From a virus, in the IMG/VR virus record IMGVR_UViG_3300017749_000041, positions 1 to 36,715 of that record: DNA of 36,715 nucleotides. The stretch is one strand, 5' to 3'. The notes under the pieces are model-generated. The model ran no database searches. It had not been told where the DNA came from and saw only the letters and a program-made list of their open reading frames with translations. A program made the translations under genes and the position numbers. Of this stretch, positions 8,276 to 16,780 are shown piece after piece; position 1 is the stretch's first letter; each line of letters begins with the position of its first letter.

Positions 8276-11221
8276 ATGGCTAGTCCTCGTATGAAACGTG
8301 CTAAAGAACTGGCACAAAAAAGAGAGCAAGAAACAACTGAGTCTGTTCCTACTTCTGAATTTTCAGGTAGACCAATAACGCTTGCAGAAATACAATCAAA
8401 TGAATACTTAATGAAAAACGGTATTCTTTCTGGTGATTTGTGGGACGAAGAAACAGGTGAAATAACTAGAGTGTTTTCTAAACCAGAGGACGCTGTTACA
8501 CAAGGTCGTGTCATTACTCAAGAAGATATTAATAATAATACATACTTACAAGAAAACGATATTAAAGCGGGCGATAGATTCTATGACAATGAGATTTATC
8601 GTGCAAGTACAGATGATGCTTGGGTACAATTTAAGTACGGCTTTAGTGAAGGCAACAGCATTACAGAAAATGCAGGTATCTGGTTAGAAAGTGTTTTACC
8701 TATTGGTGAAATAAACATAGACTTTAGTAAGAACGACTTTAGTGCTATAAGTTATGAGTCTCCTACTGAACTTTACGGTGAAGGGTACACGGAAGCATCT
8801 CCAGAAGAACGTAGAGAAATGATTATTAGAAAGAAAGAACGCGACCTACAGCACGACTATGGTCAGTTCTTTGACCCAAATGAAAACTCAGGTGCGCGTA
8901 CAGTAGGTCAGATTGCAAGTCAAATTGCTGACCCAACTACTGCTATTCCTTTTCTAGGTGGTTACAAAACTATAGCGGCAACAGGTGCTACTATCGCGGG
9001 TGGTAGTACAGCACTTGAACAGTACACGCAAAAGGGCGAAGTAAATCCTACGGACGTAGCAATATCGGCTACGTTTGGTGCTGTGCTTCCTACTGCAATA
9101 GTTAAAGGTGTCAACGTAGTTAAAGATAAAGGTGCTAAAAAACTTGTAGAACAAGCGCAGGGTGTTATTGACAGCCACATGGCTAGAGGCGGTACAACCC
9201 GTGGTATTAACCAAGCACTTACTGACGCAAAGATTAATCCTGTTAAAGTTGAGATAGCGGCTAAAAGAGCAGACACTAAAATAAGAATACCTTTAGATAA
9301 AACACAAGCAGAGAAGGCTATTAACAAAGCTATTACTAGAGACTCAGCGGTGTCCCGTCAGTACAGTAAAGGTCTTGACAAATATCTAGGTGCATTATCT
9401 ACACGTATTGGCAACATATCTCAACCAGTTAAAAACAGATTGCGTAGGTTTGAGTTTAATATACACAGCCGTACAGCCGAGTTGTCTAAAAGAGTTGAGC
9501 CTTTCTTTAAAGGATTTAAAAGTGTACCTCAAGGAATACAGGTGCAGGTTTCTAAACATTTATACAACGGTAACTTTGATGCGGCTGAAGGATTAATGGA
9601 GCAGGTGTCTCCTTCTTTAGCTTCAGCATTTAGAAACAATGTCAAGCCTTTATTAGATGAACTAGGTACAGAGTTGCAAGAATCTGGGCATAGCTTTGAA
9701 AAACTAGCAAACTATTTCCCACGTAATGTCAAGGACTATGATGGACTACGTGCATCTTTGGGTCTTAAAGAGCGAGGCATACTAGATGAACAACTAGAAG
9801 CATACGCTAAAAGTAAAAAGACAAGCGTAAGTAATTTGACTGACGAAGAAAGGTCTAAAGTTTTAGACTTAGCGTTACGTGGTTATCGTCAAACAAAAGA
9901 TGGCTTTAAACCACGCTATGCAAAACAACGTGAGATAGATAAAGTTAATAACTTAAGCATGGATTCCTATGCAAACGCTGATGAATCTTTAGCTATGTAT
10001 ATACGCAACGCAGTACACGACATTGAAAGAAGAAAGTTTTTTGGTCGTTCTGCTATAGACGACAGTGCTAAACAATTTGATACCCAAACATCTATTGGTC
10101 AGCTTACTAGAGACTTAATGGAAGACGGTGGTCTTGACAAAGCTAGACAGCTAGAACTAGAAGAGTTGTTGTCAGCTAGGTTTATTGGTGGTGAGCAAAG
10201 CCCATCAGCAGGTGGTAAACTGGTACGTGACTTAGGCTATATGAGTACTATTGCTAACCCTATCACAGCAATGATACAGCTAGGTGACATCGGTGTTACT
10301 GCTTCTCTAAAAGGATTTAGAAACACAATATCAGCTATGTTCGGTACAAAAGATATTAAGATTGTAGACTTAGGTATTGACGATTTAATTACAAAAGAGT
10401 TAGCATTAGGTGACAACAGAAAGGTTGCAAAACTTCTTGACAAACTAATGGGTGGTGTTGCGTTTAAAGCTATTGATAGATTAAGTAAAGAAACATTAAT
10501 CAATGCTTCGTTGAAACGCGCACGTAACTTAGTTAAGAATCCTAAAGGTGAAGCAAAGCTACGTAGAGAAGTACAGAAAGTTATGGGCGATGAGACTGAT
10601 TCTTTTATTGCTGACATAAAAAGCGGTGACGTTACTGAAAATATTAAACTGTGGGCGTTCAATGAACTATCAGAAGTACAGCCTATATCGCTTATCGAAA
10701 TGCCAGAAGGATACTTGAATGCTAAGAATGGTAGGCTTGCGTATATGCTTAAGTCATTTACCTTGAAGCAGATTGACTTGGTACGTAACAGAGTAGTAGG
10801 TGAGTGGTCTAAAGGTAGTAAAGTACAGGCAAGTAAGAATGCCGCACTGTTAGCAGGATACTTGACAACAGCAAACGTGGGTACTTCCACTGTTAAAGAC
10901 ATACTGCTAGGTCGTGAGGTACGTCCTGAAGATATACCCGACAGAGCGTTGTGGTCTTTGCTAGGCGTATACGGAATGAACGAATACGTATATGATAGAT
11001 ACCTAAAGCAAGGTAAGATAATAGAGGGGGCGGCTATGTATGTAACCCCTGCCGCGCCTTATGTAGAAGCTGTTACTACTCTTGTTAAAGAACCTTTTGA
11101 AGATGACCCTGACTACGGTAAAGCACTTAACGGAATACCTGTAGTTGGTCGTGTACTGTACAACTGGCTTGGCGGTGGTGCTGAAAGATTTAACGAACGT
11201 CTGGATGAGGATGATTTTTAA
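8276..11221 (+). CDS. Large internal virion (DNA-ejection) protein
   Basis: At 981 residues this is the largest protein of the phage. The N-terminus (1-110) is charged. A hydrophobic Ala/Gly/Thr-rich patch around residues 210-275 ('DPTTAIPFLGGYKTIAATGATIAGG', then 'DVAISATFGAVLPTAIVKGV') could insert into membrane. Long Lys/Arg-rich helices follow (310-760). Near the C-terminus the block 'YMLKSFTLKQIDLVRNRVVGEW' matches a motif I associate with large internal proteins of marine podophages. No lytic transglycosylase active site (such as the N-terminal one of T7 gp16) is visible. It probably enters the host with the DNA to form the trans-envelope channel. The stop overlaps the next start at 11221. 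Confidence 0.7.
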   Translation: MASPRMKRAKELAQKREQETTESVPTSEFSGRPITLAEIQSNEYLMKNGILSGDLWDEETGEITRVFSKPEDAVTQGRVITQEDINNNTYLQENDIKAGDRFYDNEIYRASTDDAWVQFKYGFSEGNSITENAGIWLESVLPIGEINIDFSKNDFSAISYESPTELYGEGYTEASPEERREMIIRKKERDLQHDYGQFFDPNENSGARTVGQIASQIADPTTAIPFLGGYKTIAATGATIAGGSTALEQYTQKGEVNPTDVAISATFGAVLPTAIVKGVNVVKDKGAKKLVEQAQGVIDSHMARGGTTRGINQALTDAKINPVKVEIAAKRADTKIRIPLDKTQAEKAINKAITRDSAVSRQYSKGLDKYLGALSTRIGNISQPVKNRLRRFEFNIHSRTAELSKRVEPFFKGFKSVPQGIQVQVSKHLYNGNFDAAEGLMEQVSPSLASAFRNNVKPLLDELGTELQESGHSFEKLANYFPRNVKDYDGLRASLGLKERGILDEQLEAYAKSKKTSVSNLTDEERSKVLDLALRGYRQTKDGFKPRYAKQREIDKVNNLSMDSYANADESLAMYIRNAVHDIERRKFFGRSAIDDSAKQFDTQTSIGQLTRDLMEDGGLDKARQLELEELLSARFIGGEQSPSAGGKLVRDLGYMSTIANPITAMIQLGDIGVTASLKGFRNTISAMFGTKDIKIVDLGIDDLITKELALGDNRKVAKLLDKLMGGVAFKAIDRLSKETLINASLKRARNLVKNPKGEAKLRREVQKVMGDETDSFIADIKSGDVTENIKLWAFNELSEVQPISLIEMPEGYLNAKNGRLAYMLKSFTLKQIDLVRNRVVGEWSKGSKVQASKNAALLAGYLTTANVGTSTVKDILLGREVRPEDIPDRALWSLLGVYGMNEYVYDRYLKQGKIIEGAAMYVTPAAPYVEAVTTLVKEPFEDDPDYGKALNGIPVVGRVLYNWLGGGAERFNERLDEDDF

Positions 11222-12873
11222 TGGCTGAACGTAGAAGAAAGTACAACCCGTCTGTGCGTAGAGAAGCTGACGACCAATTAAAGCAAGCAGGTGAACTGGG
11301 TTACGGTTTACTGAGCGTTGCTCCTTTGACAGGAGAAGCAATAGCGGCTAAAGAAGCAAAGGATTACTTCGAGGAAGGCAGGACTGGCATGGGTATGTTG
11401 TCTGCGTTAGGTGCTATTCCTTTTCTAGGCGCAGGTATACGTCCTATTACTAAAGGTGTGGGTAGCTTAGTAAACAAAATAGCACAGAATACGCCAACAC
11501 ACATCCCTGATTTTTATTCAGGTAATCCTATAAAAAGTATGTATAACTTTGGTAAAGAGTTTGTCAAGTCTACTCCTGCCGCAGTACGTGAGAGTATAGA
11601 CCCACAGGCTGTAGCCAAACGTAGAGTTCAAGGTATCTCTGACAACAAGGTTGACGATTGGATTAGCGATAAGGGACAAGACGCAGACCTAACAGCTATC
11701 TCTATTAATCGTCAGCTACCGAATACCGAGGGCAATGTACTTGAAGAAGGCATTGTTGGTCTTAAGTTTTTAGACTCGCGTATTCCTATGGAAGATACCT
11801 CAAGATTATCTAAAGGTATTGGTCAAGGATTTAGAGAAGGTGACGAGATTCCAGAGTCTATTGTTAATAGAGCAATGAATCATTTGACTAAAGGACCGCA
11901 CATTAAAGACCCTAAAGCTAAGATGGAGTTTCAAATTAAAGACCCGTCAGCTATAAAAAATGCAGGGTATAGAGAAGCCGCAGGGGGTGCGCCAACAAGT
12001 GCGCCTATTAATAGAGCGTTAAATGGCAAGGCAACAGACGATTACTTAAAGGTTCTAAACAAGAATCGTAGCATGGCTAAGAAACCTCCTGTTGAAAAGC
12101 TAGATGGTACTGACATGGTTGAGTTTATGCAGATAGCTTCTACATTAGATACCAGAGCGTATCAGATAATGAAACGTGCAGGTGCAGGGGACTATCAGCC
12201 AAGTGATATGTTGAGTGTACTCTTAGCGGCTAGGGCAAAACAAGCGGCAGGTAGACCAATACAGAAATCACAGAAACAAGTACTCGATACGTTCAATAAG
12301 CTAGTGAACGCAAAAGCAATAAAGATGGCGCGTGTATCTGATGAAGCAGGGAATACCGTCAGTGCTAGAAACATTACAGATATAAAGAAACCTGACGGAT
12401 ACCTTGTTACTCAGCAGTCGTACATTTCTGGTCAGCAGGAACTAGGAGGAATGAACTCTTTTGTTGTGGTTGACCCTAAGAAAGAAGAGATGTATTCTAT
12501 GTTGAGTGACGGTCACGATATGTTTGGACAGAACCCAATAGGGGGTCATGGTCTTATAACAACATCCCCTATTATAAAGAACTCCTACAAAACAAAAACC
12601 AAGTGGGATAGCGAACAAATTAAAACCAGAGCAACAAAAGAAAACGTAGAGAAGGCTTTAAAGAAAACAGAAGATATGACAGACGTTCCTCGTAAGAAAG
12701 GAGAACGACCCGAAGCATACACTAAGAGAGCGTTACGCAATTCCAAACCTGCGGTAACTCAGGCTGACCGAAGAAGAGCATTAGCCGCTAAAAGAAAACT
12801 ACAGGGAACTGCGGTAGTCGGTACTGGTATGCTAGGATATGGTACAGCAGAAGCAATGTCAGATGATGAATAA
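11221..12873 (+). CDS. Internal virion protein, last gene of the late operon
   Basis: The protein has 550 residues, and the start overlaps the preceding stop (TTTTTAATGG). The N-terminus is basic (MAERRRKYNPSVRREAD). Hydrophobic patches lie at about 24-42 (ELGYGLLSVAPLTGEAIAA) and 58-75 (MGMLSALGAIPFLGAGI), a pattern shared with the neighbouring ejection protein. The rest is soluble and Lys-rich, with a basic tail before a final hydrophobic helix (VVGTGMLGYGTAEAM). It is the last rightward gene before the convergent terminator at 12877. A role in the ejectosome is inferred from gene order. No enzyme motif is seen. Confidence 0.65.
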   Translation: MAERRRKYNPSVRREADDQLKQAGELGYGLLSVAPLTGEAIAAKEAKDYFEEGRTGMGMLSALGAIPFLGAGIRPITKGVGSLVNKIAQNTPTHIPDFYSGNPIKSMYNFGKEFVKSTPAAVRESIDPQAVAKRRVQGISDNKVDDWISDKGQDADLTAISINRQLPNTEGNVLEEGIVGLKFLDSRIPMEDTSRLSKGIGQGFREGDEIPESIVNRAMNHLTKGPHIKDPKAKMEFQIKDPSAIKNAGYREAAGGAPTSAPINRALNGKATDDYLKVLNKNRSMAKKPPVEKLDGTDMVEFMQIASTLDTRAYQIMKRAGAGDYQPSDMLSVLLAARAKQAAGRPIQKSQKQVLDTFNKLVNAKAIKMARVSDEAGNTVSARNITDIKKPDGYLVTQQSYISGQQELGGMNSFVVVDPKKEEMYSMLSDGHDMFGQNPIGGHGLITTSPIIKNSYKTKTKWDSEQIKTRATKENVEKALKKTEDMTDVPRKKGERPEAYTKRALRNSKPAVTQADRRRALAAKRKLQGTAVVGTGMLGYGTAEAMSDDE

Positions 12874-12876
12874 CAA

Positions 12877-12897
12877 AAGGGGGCATTGCGCCCCCTT
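12877..12897. terminator. Bidirectional intrinsic terminator between convergent operons
   Basis: A perfect 8-bp G+C-rich stem, AAGGGGGC / GCCCCCTT, has a 5-base loop (ATTGC). It sits 4 bases after the last rightward stop and 9 bases before the leftward ribonucleotide reductase stop. On the plus strand it is followed by AGTTTTACC. On the minus strand it is followed by a short run of T (complement of CAAAA). It can therefore end transcripts from both sides. Confidence 0.85.
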
Positions 12898-12905
12898 AGT
12901 TTTAC

Positions 12906-14783
12906 CTATGTTATTTCACACGCTCCTCCGACACACGCTAGTTCCTGAGAACCTGTGGTGTTGTCCTCCTTCTCAAAGTTCTCTAGGTCATCCCAATCAA
13001 TATCAACTGGCATAGCCGCAAGTAACTCCTCATACTTCTCAGCGGTTATGTCCTCATACGGGGCTTGCTGATACACATGGTCACTAACTGGCAACAAACT
13101 AATACCACTAACCGAATCAAAGTTATCCCATATCCACTGTGCTATTTGCAGGAACTCACTATCTGTATAATAAACAGTGACACTTGGCTTATGTTCGCAC
13201 CAGTAATCTTGGTACTTCTTCCAGACTCTTAGCTGTTCCATAGCACCTACCTGCTTTACTGTGGTACTGCTGTCAGGTGACTTGATTGGAAAGCCAAAGA
13301 CCAATGAAGACTTACTCATTACGTCATCTTCTACAGGGAAACCTGCGGCTGTCATGTACTGAGCAAGCGGGTCTTTCTTGTCTGAACGCACTCTACGAAT
13401 ATAATGCTTAGAAAAACGGGGATGTATGCCACTAGCAGAATCAACAAGCTGAGACACAGTACCGCTTGGCTTAACACAAGTAATAGCTGTAGACTGATTG
13501 ATGCCAAGTTTCTCAGCCCATTCTTTATTAGTTTTAATAGCAACATCTCTCATCTCCGTTAGCCACTTCTCTAGGTCTGGTGAATCTGTACCTAGTAATT
13601 CGTGGTCACATATACCTGTCAAGCTAACACCTAGTAGTGCTTCTTCTTCTGTATTCTTTTTCCATACGTTGCGTAGGTAGCGGAAGTCAGTCAAGGTAGC
13701 CTGTAGAGTTCCGATAATGGAAGCTACTTCAACTTTCTTTTTAAGACTAACGAGGTCATCGTCTGCTCGTATAACGACCTCAGATAGGTTACAGAACTGA
13801 TTACTGCGTAGGATAATCTCAGAGCAAGGGTTAGTTCCAAAGTCCTGCTCAGAGTCTCTCCGTCCGTTCTTAGCGGCTATCTTCTGTGCCGCCACACGAC
13901 TAAAGATACCACGCTCTCCTGCCTTACTGTCGTACATGGTGTGCATCTCAGTAAGGAATGATTCAAAGTCTGGCTTCTCTGTGTACGCTACGCTGTTGTT
14001 AGCTAGTCTGCGTTGTCCTTCATCCATCCACCACTGACCAGACTTAGCCTTAGCCATACGCGGGTCTGATAGGTTTGACAAACTAATCAATGCTGACCTG
14101 CGTACACCACCGACAACTACAATGTCTGCAATCTTACATACAACATCGTGACACTCAATACTAGTTAGCTTGCGTCCTGATGCCTTCTGGAATATACCTA
14201 CACAGAAGTTAAACAAATCCTCAAGAGGTTCTGCACCACTAGCACGACCACCGAATGTCTTAAGTCTAGCACCTGATGGGCGTACCTTGTGCATATCCCA
14301 CTTAGGTATCTTACCTGCATACAGCATAGCAATCAACTCACGGAATGCACTAGCCCATCCAATCTTGCTGTCAGCTACTACGATGGTACTGTCAGTCTCA
14401 TGGAATGACTCAGCGATGACAGGTAGTTTGGTGATGAAGTTACGTTCCACACTAAAGCCTACACCAGTACCACACATAAGGACGTACATAAGTTCATCAA
14501 AGCTACGAGGTGAGTCAATGTGTAGATAGCTACAGTTAAACCCTGCTACGTTGTCCTTGTCTAACGCTTCACCTGCTGTCATCATACAACGCATACTAGG
14601 CATTACGTCTAGGTTATGGATAGCATTGAACAACTGTAGTGCTGTCTTCTCGTTTATCTGACCACGTTCCTTCCAGAAGTCTACGTATCTATTGACTGTC
14701 TCATCCCATCGCTCTCGTCTGCCTTCTTCAGGTAGCCAACGTGCGTATCGGGACTTGTGTATAAACTCTTGGTACTGATTCAT
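12906..14783 (-). CDS. nrdJ: Adenosylcobalamin-dependent (class II) monomeric ribonucleotide reductase
   Basis: The protein has 625 residues. It reduces ribonucleotides (triphosphates in the Lactobacillus enzyme) to deoxynucleotides using a B12-generated thiyl radical. The N-terminus 'SRYARWLPEEGRRERWDETV' matches the monomeric Lactobacillus-type enzyme. Catalytic residues are all present: Cys84 (GFNCSYL), Asn318-Cys320-Glu322 (GTNPCSEI) and Cys331. The 11-residue gap between the thiyl Cys and the second Cys equals that of Lactobacillus (408/419). The C-terminal shuttle pair Cys617/Cys622 (CVGGAC) is also five apart, as in 731/736. The protein is about 110 residues shorter than the Lactobacillus enzyme. 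It is the last gene of the leftward replication operon and overlaps the upstream 47-residue gene (ATGA). No thioredoxin or glutaredoxin gene is nearby, so host reductants are presumably used. No cobalamin riboswitch was seen upstream. Confidence 0.95.
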   Translation of the reverse strand: MNQYQEFIHKSRYARWLPEEGRRERWDETVNRYVDFWKERGQINEKTALQLFNAIHNLDVMPSMRCMMTAGEALDKDNVAGFNCSYLHIDSPRSFDELMYVLMCGTGVGFSVERNFITKLPVIAESFHETDSTIVVADSKIGWASAFRELIAMLYAGKIPKWDMHKVRPSGARLKTFGGRASGAEPLEDLFNFCVGIFQKASGRKLTSIECHDVVCKIADIVVVGGVRRSALISLSNLSDPRMAKAKSGQWWMDEGQRRLANNSVAYTEKPDFESFLTEMHTMYDSKAGERGIFSRVAAQKIAAKNGRRDSEQDFGTNPCSEIILRSNQFCNLSEVVIRADDDLVSLKKKVEVASIIGTLQATLTDFRYLRNVWKKNTEEEALLGVSLTGICDHELLGTDSPDLEKWLTEMRDVAIKTNKEWAEKLGINQSTAITCVKPSGTVSQLVDSASGIHPRFSKHYIRRVRSDKKDPLAQYMTAAGFPVEDDVMSKSSLVFGFPIKSPDSSTTVKQVGAMEQLRVWKKYQDYWCEHKPSVTVYYTDSEFLQIAQWIWDNFDSVSGISLLPVSDHVYQQAPYEDITAEKYEELLAAMPVDIDWDDLENFEKEDNTTGSQELACVGGACEIT

Positions 14784-14923
14784 TTCTTTTCTTCCTTATC
14801 CTTTGGTTTCTGTTCTTTGGGTTTTTGTTTCTTAAAGATAGCATCCCAATTATTTGCAAACTGTTCGGCATCTTTGGTGGGTCTACGTCCTGACCCTTTA
14901 CCGTAATCCGTCTGCCCTTTCAT
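14780..14923 (-). CDS. Small Lys-rich conserved phage protein (47 aa)
   Basis: Sequence starts MKGQTDYGKGSGRRPTKDAEQFANNWDAIFK and ends in a strongly charged Lys/Glu/Pro tail. ATG 14923 follows a good ribosome site (GGAGGTAGACA on the minus strand). The stop TGA overlaps the RNR start in ATGA, implying translational coupling. Short proteins with the opening 'GQTDYGKG...RPT' and a later 'W/F..IF' are frequent next to replication genes of podophages (recollection, not searched). Function unknown. The gene also overlaps the end of the DUF3310-type gene by 26 bases. Confidence 0.75.
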   Translation of the reverse strand: MKGQTDYGKGSGRRPTKDAEQFANNWDAIFKKQKPKEQKPKDKEEKK

Positions 14924-15209
14924 TGTCTACCTCCTTTATAAGTTTGTTCAAGTACCACTGTGCTTTACGCAAATCCTCTAGTCCTTTACCCTTACGCTCG
15001 TATCTCCACAGGTACTTCATAGTATTGCCCTTGAGATAACCTTTGAATGCGTCTGGTGTCATAGACTCTTCTATGGCTTCGATACATTCTATCTTACCGT
15101 AGTTGTAATGTGGTGGACTGTTTACAAAATCCTCATACTTCTTTACTAGTGTCGGGTGTTTGTCCCGTAGTGCATCCCAATCAGCAGGGGTTGCGTCATC
15201 AATACTCAT
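14898..15209 (-). CDS. DUF3310-family protein (T7 gp1.7-like nucleotide kinase family)
   Basis: The protein has 103 residues. The block 'VNSPPHYNYGKIECIEAIEESMTPDAFKGYLKGNTMKYLWRYERKGKGLEDLRKAQWYLNKLI' (about 29-92) is the DUF3310 signature: PxHY, ECI, FxxGNxxKYxWRxxxK, DLxKAxWYL. In T7 this family includes gp1.7, a nucleotide kinase. Other members are uncharacterised, so kinase activity here is a family-based suggestion. It lies between the upstream 58-residue gene (overlap 15199-15209) and the 47-residue gene, just before RNR. That is consistent with a role in nucleotide supply. Confidence 0.85.
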   Translation of the reverse strand: MSIDDATPADWDALRDKHPTLVKKYEDFVNSPPHYNYGKIECIEAIEESMTPDAFKGYLKGNTMKYLWRYERKGKGLEDLRKAQWYLNKLIKEVDNERADGLR

Positions 15210-15375
15210 TGTTTAAACTCCTTAATAGCTTTCTTCTTTTCAGCTTCTCGTATTTCTTTTTCTCAGCTTCAATCTCAGCTACAATATCAGCCATTCCTAT
15301 TATCTCACCATAATGAGGCGAATCAGGATTGTTGTCGTACATATCTCGTTCTTTAATATCGTCATCAATGTTCAT
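15199..15375 (-). CDS. Small charged protein (58 aa), hypothetical
   Basis: The protein begins MNIDDDIKERDMYDNNPDSPHYGEIIGMADIVAEIEAEKKKYEK and ends with a basic helix. A strong ribosome site (CGGAGGACGATT) precedes ATG 15375. Its end overlaps the DUF3310-type start by 11 bases, and its start lies within the end of the amber-interrupted 54-residue reading frame. The acidic N-terminus and Lys/Glu helix resemble many small phage proteins. I assign no function. Confidence 0.7.
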   Translation of the reverse strand: MNIDDDIKERDMYDNNPDSPHYGEIIGMADIVAEIEAEKKKYEKLKRRKLLRSLNNEY

Positions 15376-15529
15376 AATCGTCCTCCGTAAATAAGTCTCT
15401 GTTCCTAATTAATCTATCTTCGAAAGCCTCTAGCAAGTCCTCAACTGAGATGTCTAAAGTCTCAAGAACTAACACTGCATCGTAGTCCCTTGCTACTGCT
15501 TCCTTGAGTTCCTCCTATGTATGTGACAT
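15365..15529 (-). pseudogene. Small early gene interrupted by an in-frame amber codon (codon 5)
   Basis: From ATG 15529, which overlaps the endonuclease I stop as TAATG, the frame reads MSHT, then TAG at 15517-15515, then an intact 49-codon frame (EELKEAVARDYDAVLVLETL ... DISVEDLLEAFEDRLI) to TGA at 15365. The part after TAG looks like a real phage protein: acidic, helical, of the 'D.ISVEDLLEAFEDRL' type that I recall from small podophage proteins. The start is in the usual coupled position, so the stop appears to be a mutation or a recoded codon rather than a wrong frame. The alternatives are a sequencing error, suppression by a host amber suppressor, or a restart at the internal GTG in 'DAVLV'. 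Confidence 0.65.
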
Positions 15530-15918
15530 TATTTTTTTCCTTCAACATATTTAACAAGTTCTTGTGCTGTGCTGAGTGTGTAGTGCTTCATACCTTCCTT
15601 ATCGCACCATTGACCCATTGTAATCTTACCGCCTTTACGTACCTTCTTATGTTCGTTGGACAGTAAGAATACTAATTCCCAACCATCTTCTAATATTGTA
15701 TCACGTATTGACTTATATTTCAAGGTGTCTCCTACACGAAAGAAACCTTTTACTTCCACCATGACTTTCTTTTCTTCGTGTACGAAGTCTGGCATATAAG
15801 TCCTGTGTACTGTGTAAGGTACACCGTATGGTTCATACTTAAATCCCTTACGTTTAACCTCTTTAGAAAACTCCTTCTCTAACGCTGACCTAAACTTACC
15901 ACTCTTTTGTTTACTCAA
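15529..15918 (-). CDS. Endonuclease I-like Holliday junction resolvase (T7 gp3-like)
   Basis: The protein has 129 residues; T7 gp3 has 149. The catalytic pattern is visible: an N-terminal Glu in the helix 'FRSALEKEFSKEVKRKGFKYE', then 'YMPDFVHEEKKVMVEVKGFF', giving Pro-Asp ... Glu-Val-Lys (the PD-ExK of T7 endonuclease I, where Glu20, Asp55, Glu65 and Lys67 act). It resolves branched DNA and in T7 also helps degrade host DNA and clear replication intermediates before packaging. The start overlaps the exonuclease stop by 8 bases. Confidence 0.88.
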   Translation of the reverse strand: MSKQKSGKFRSALEKEFSKEVKRKGFKYEPYGVPYTVHRTYMPDFVHEEKKVMVEVKGFFRVGDTLKYKSIRDTILEDGWELVFLLSNEHKKVRKGGKITMGQWCDKEGMKHYTLSTAQELVKYVEGKK

Positions 15919-16780
15919 TGTCCACCTCCATTACCTTTGGTTCGTTCTCTACTTTTATCAAGAACTTTGGACCGTAGGAATAGGCAAACTTTCTTACCTC
16001 TGGATAGCAATGCTTTTTGTATTGACAGTACGAGCATTTTATACCCAACTTTATATTGCCAGATTTCCCGTCTGGTACAGAGTCTGAGCAAAAGGTTTCT
16101 GGCTCGGACAAACCTACTAGCTTTTTTACATGGCGTATACGCTCTCTAATGTCCCCCTTAATGTACTTGTAGATAGGGGCTTGCGTATCCTCTAGGTCAT
16201 ACTTAAGTACAGCGAGATGACCGTTGGCTTTGTCCATAGCTAACCAACCGAACTCAGTCTCACCACAGGCGTGAGCGTATGCTTTAATCTGGTCAACATA
16301 ACCAAAGGCATCGTCCATTGCTAGTGTACCATCCTTAAACTTCTTGAACCCGAAGGAACTAGCGGACTTAACATCAATAACTATACCGTCAATCTTACAA
16401 TCCATGTGACCTTTGATACCTTCTACTTCGCATACCTTCTGTTCATCAGTTACTGAATGTCCTGCCATTCTAGTTAGGAATAGTAACATCTCTTCAATCA
16501 AGTGACCATACATAAACTTAATGTAAGTAGCAGGTTGTATAGCTTCCTTCTCAGTACCATTGACAACATTCCATAGAACTCTATCGTCTCGACCAATGTT
16601 TGACAGGCGCAAGGTTCGGCTATCTCTAATACGTTTACGTCCAAACTCAGTACGCATTAGAGTCTTCATGTTCTCACCAAACTTCTCAATCTCTGCTTCT
16701 ACATCAACAGATTCTTCTGCCTCTTTTGTCTCCATCAGCCGATAGATGTCATTAACTAATGTGTGTATTGTCTTCTTCAT
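15911..16780 (-). CDS. PD-(D/E)XK exonuclease (Cas4/RecB-like)
   Basis: The protein has 289 residues. The nuclease core contains His (YGHLIEEMLLFL), Asp (IKGHMDCKIDGIVIDVKSASS, giving D...DVK) and the 'FGYVDQIKAYAHACG' helix with Gln-x-x-x-Tyr, as in RecB/lambda-exo/Cas4 nucleases. The C-terminal 'LGIKCSYCQYKKHCYPEV' has Cys at spacings 2 and 5. It resembles the Fe-S or zinc cluster of Cas4-like proteins, although an upstream fourth ligand is not obvious (possibly the Cys of 'ETFCSDS'). It probably takes the place of T7 gp6 exonuclease in nucleotide salvage and recombination. It lies directly after a second putative nuclease gene, which it overlaps by 29 bases. Confidence 0.8.
   Translation of the reverse strand: MKKTIHTLVNDIYRLMETKEAEESVDVEAEIEKFGENMKTLMRTEFGRKRIRDSRTLRLSNIGRDDRVLWNVVNGTEKEAIQPATYIKFMYGHLIEEMLLFLTRMAGHSVTDEQKVCEVEGIKGHMDCKIDGIVIDVKSASSFGFKKFKDGTLAMDDAFGYVDQIKAYAHACGETEFGWLAMDKANGHLAVLKYDLEDTQAPIYKYIKGDIRERIRHVKKLVGLSEPETFCSDSVPDGKSGNIKLGIKCSYCQYKKHCYPEVRKFAYSYGPKFLIKVENEPKVMEVDIE

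Noticed and set aside
10237-10902. 221-codon minus-strand frame inside the large internal virion gene
   Set aside because: Antisense shadow of a convincing rightward gene in the middle of a one-direction operon. No ribosome site and a Ser/Leu-rich composition typical of antisense frames.
12860-12905. Cobalamin riboswitch or attachment site near the B12-dependent reductase
   Set aside because: The short gap contains only the bidirectional terminator, and the gene's 5' side is filled by overlapping genes, so no riboswitch fits.
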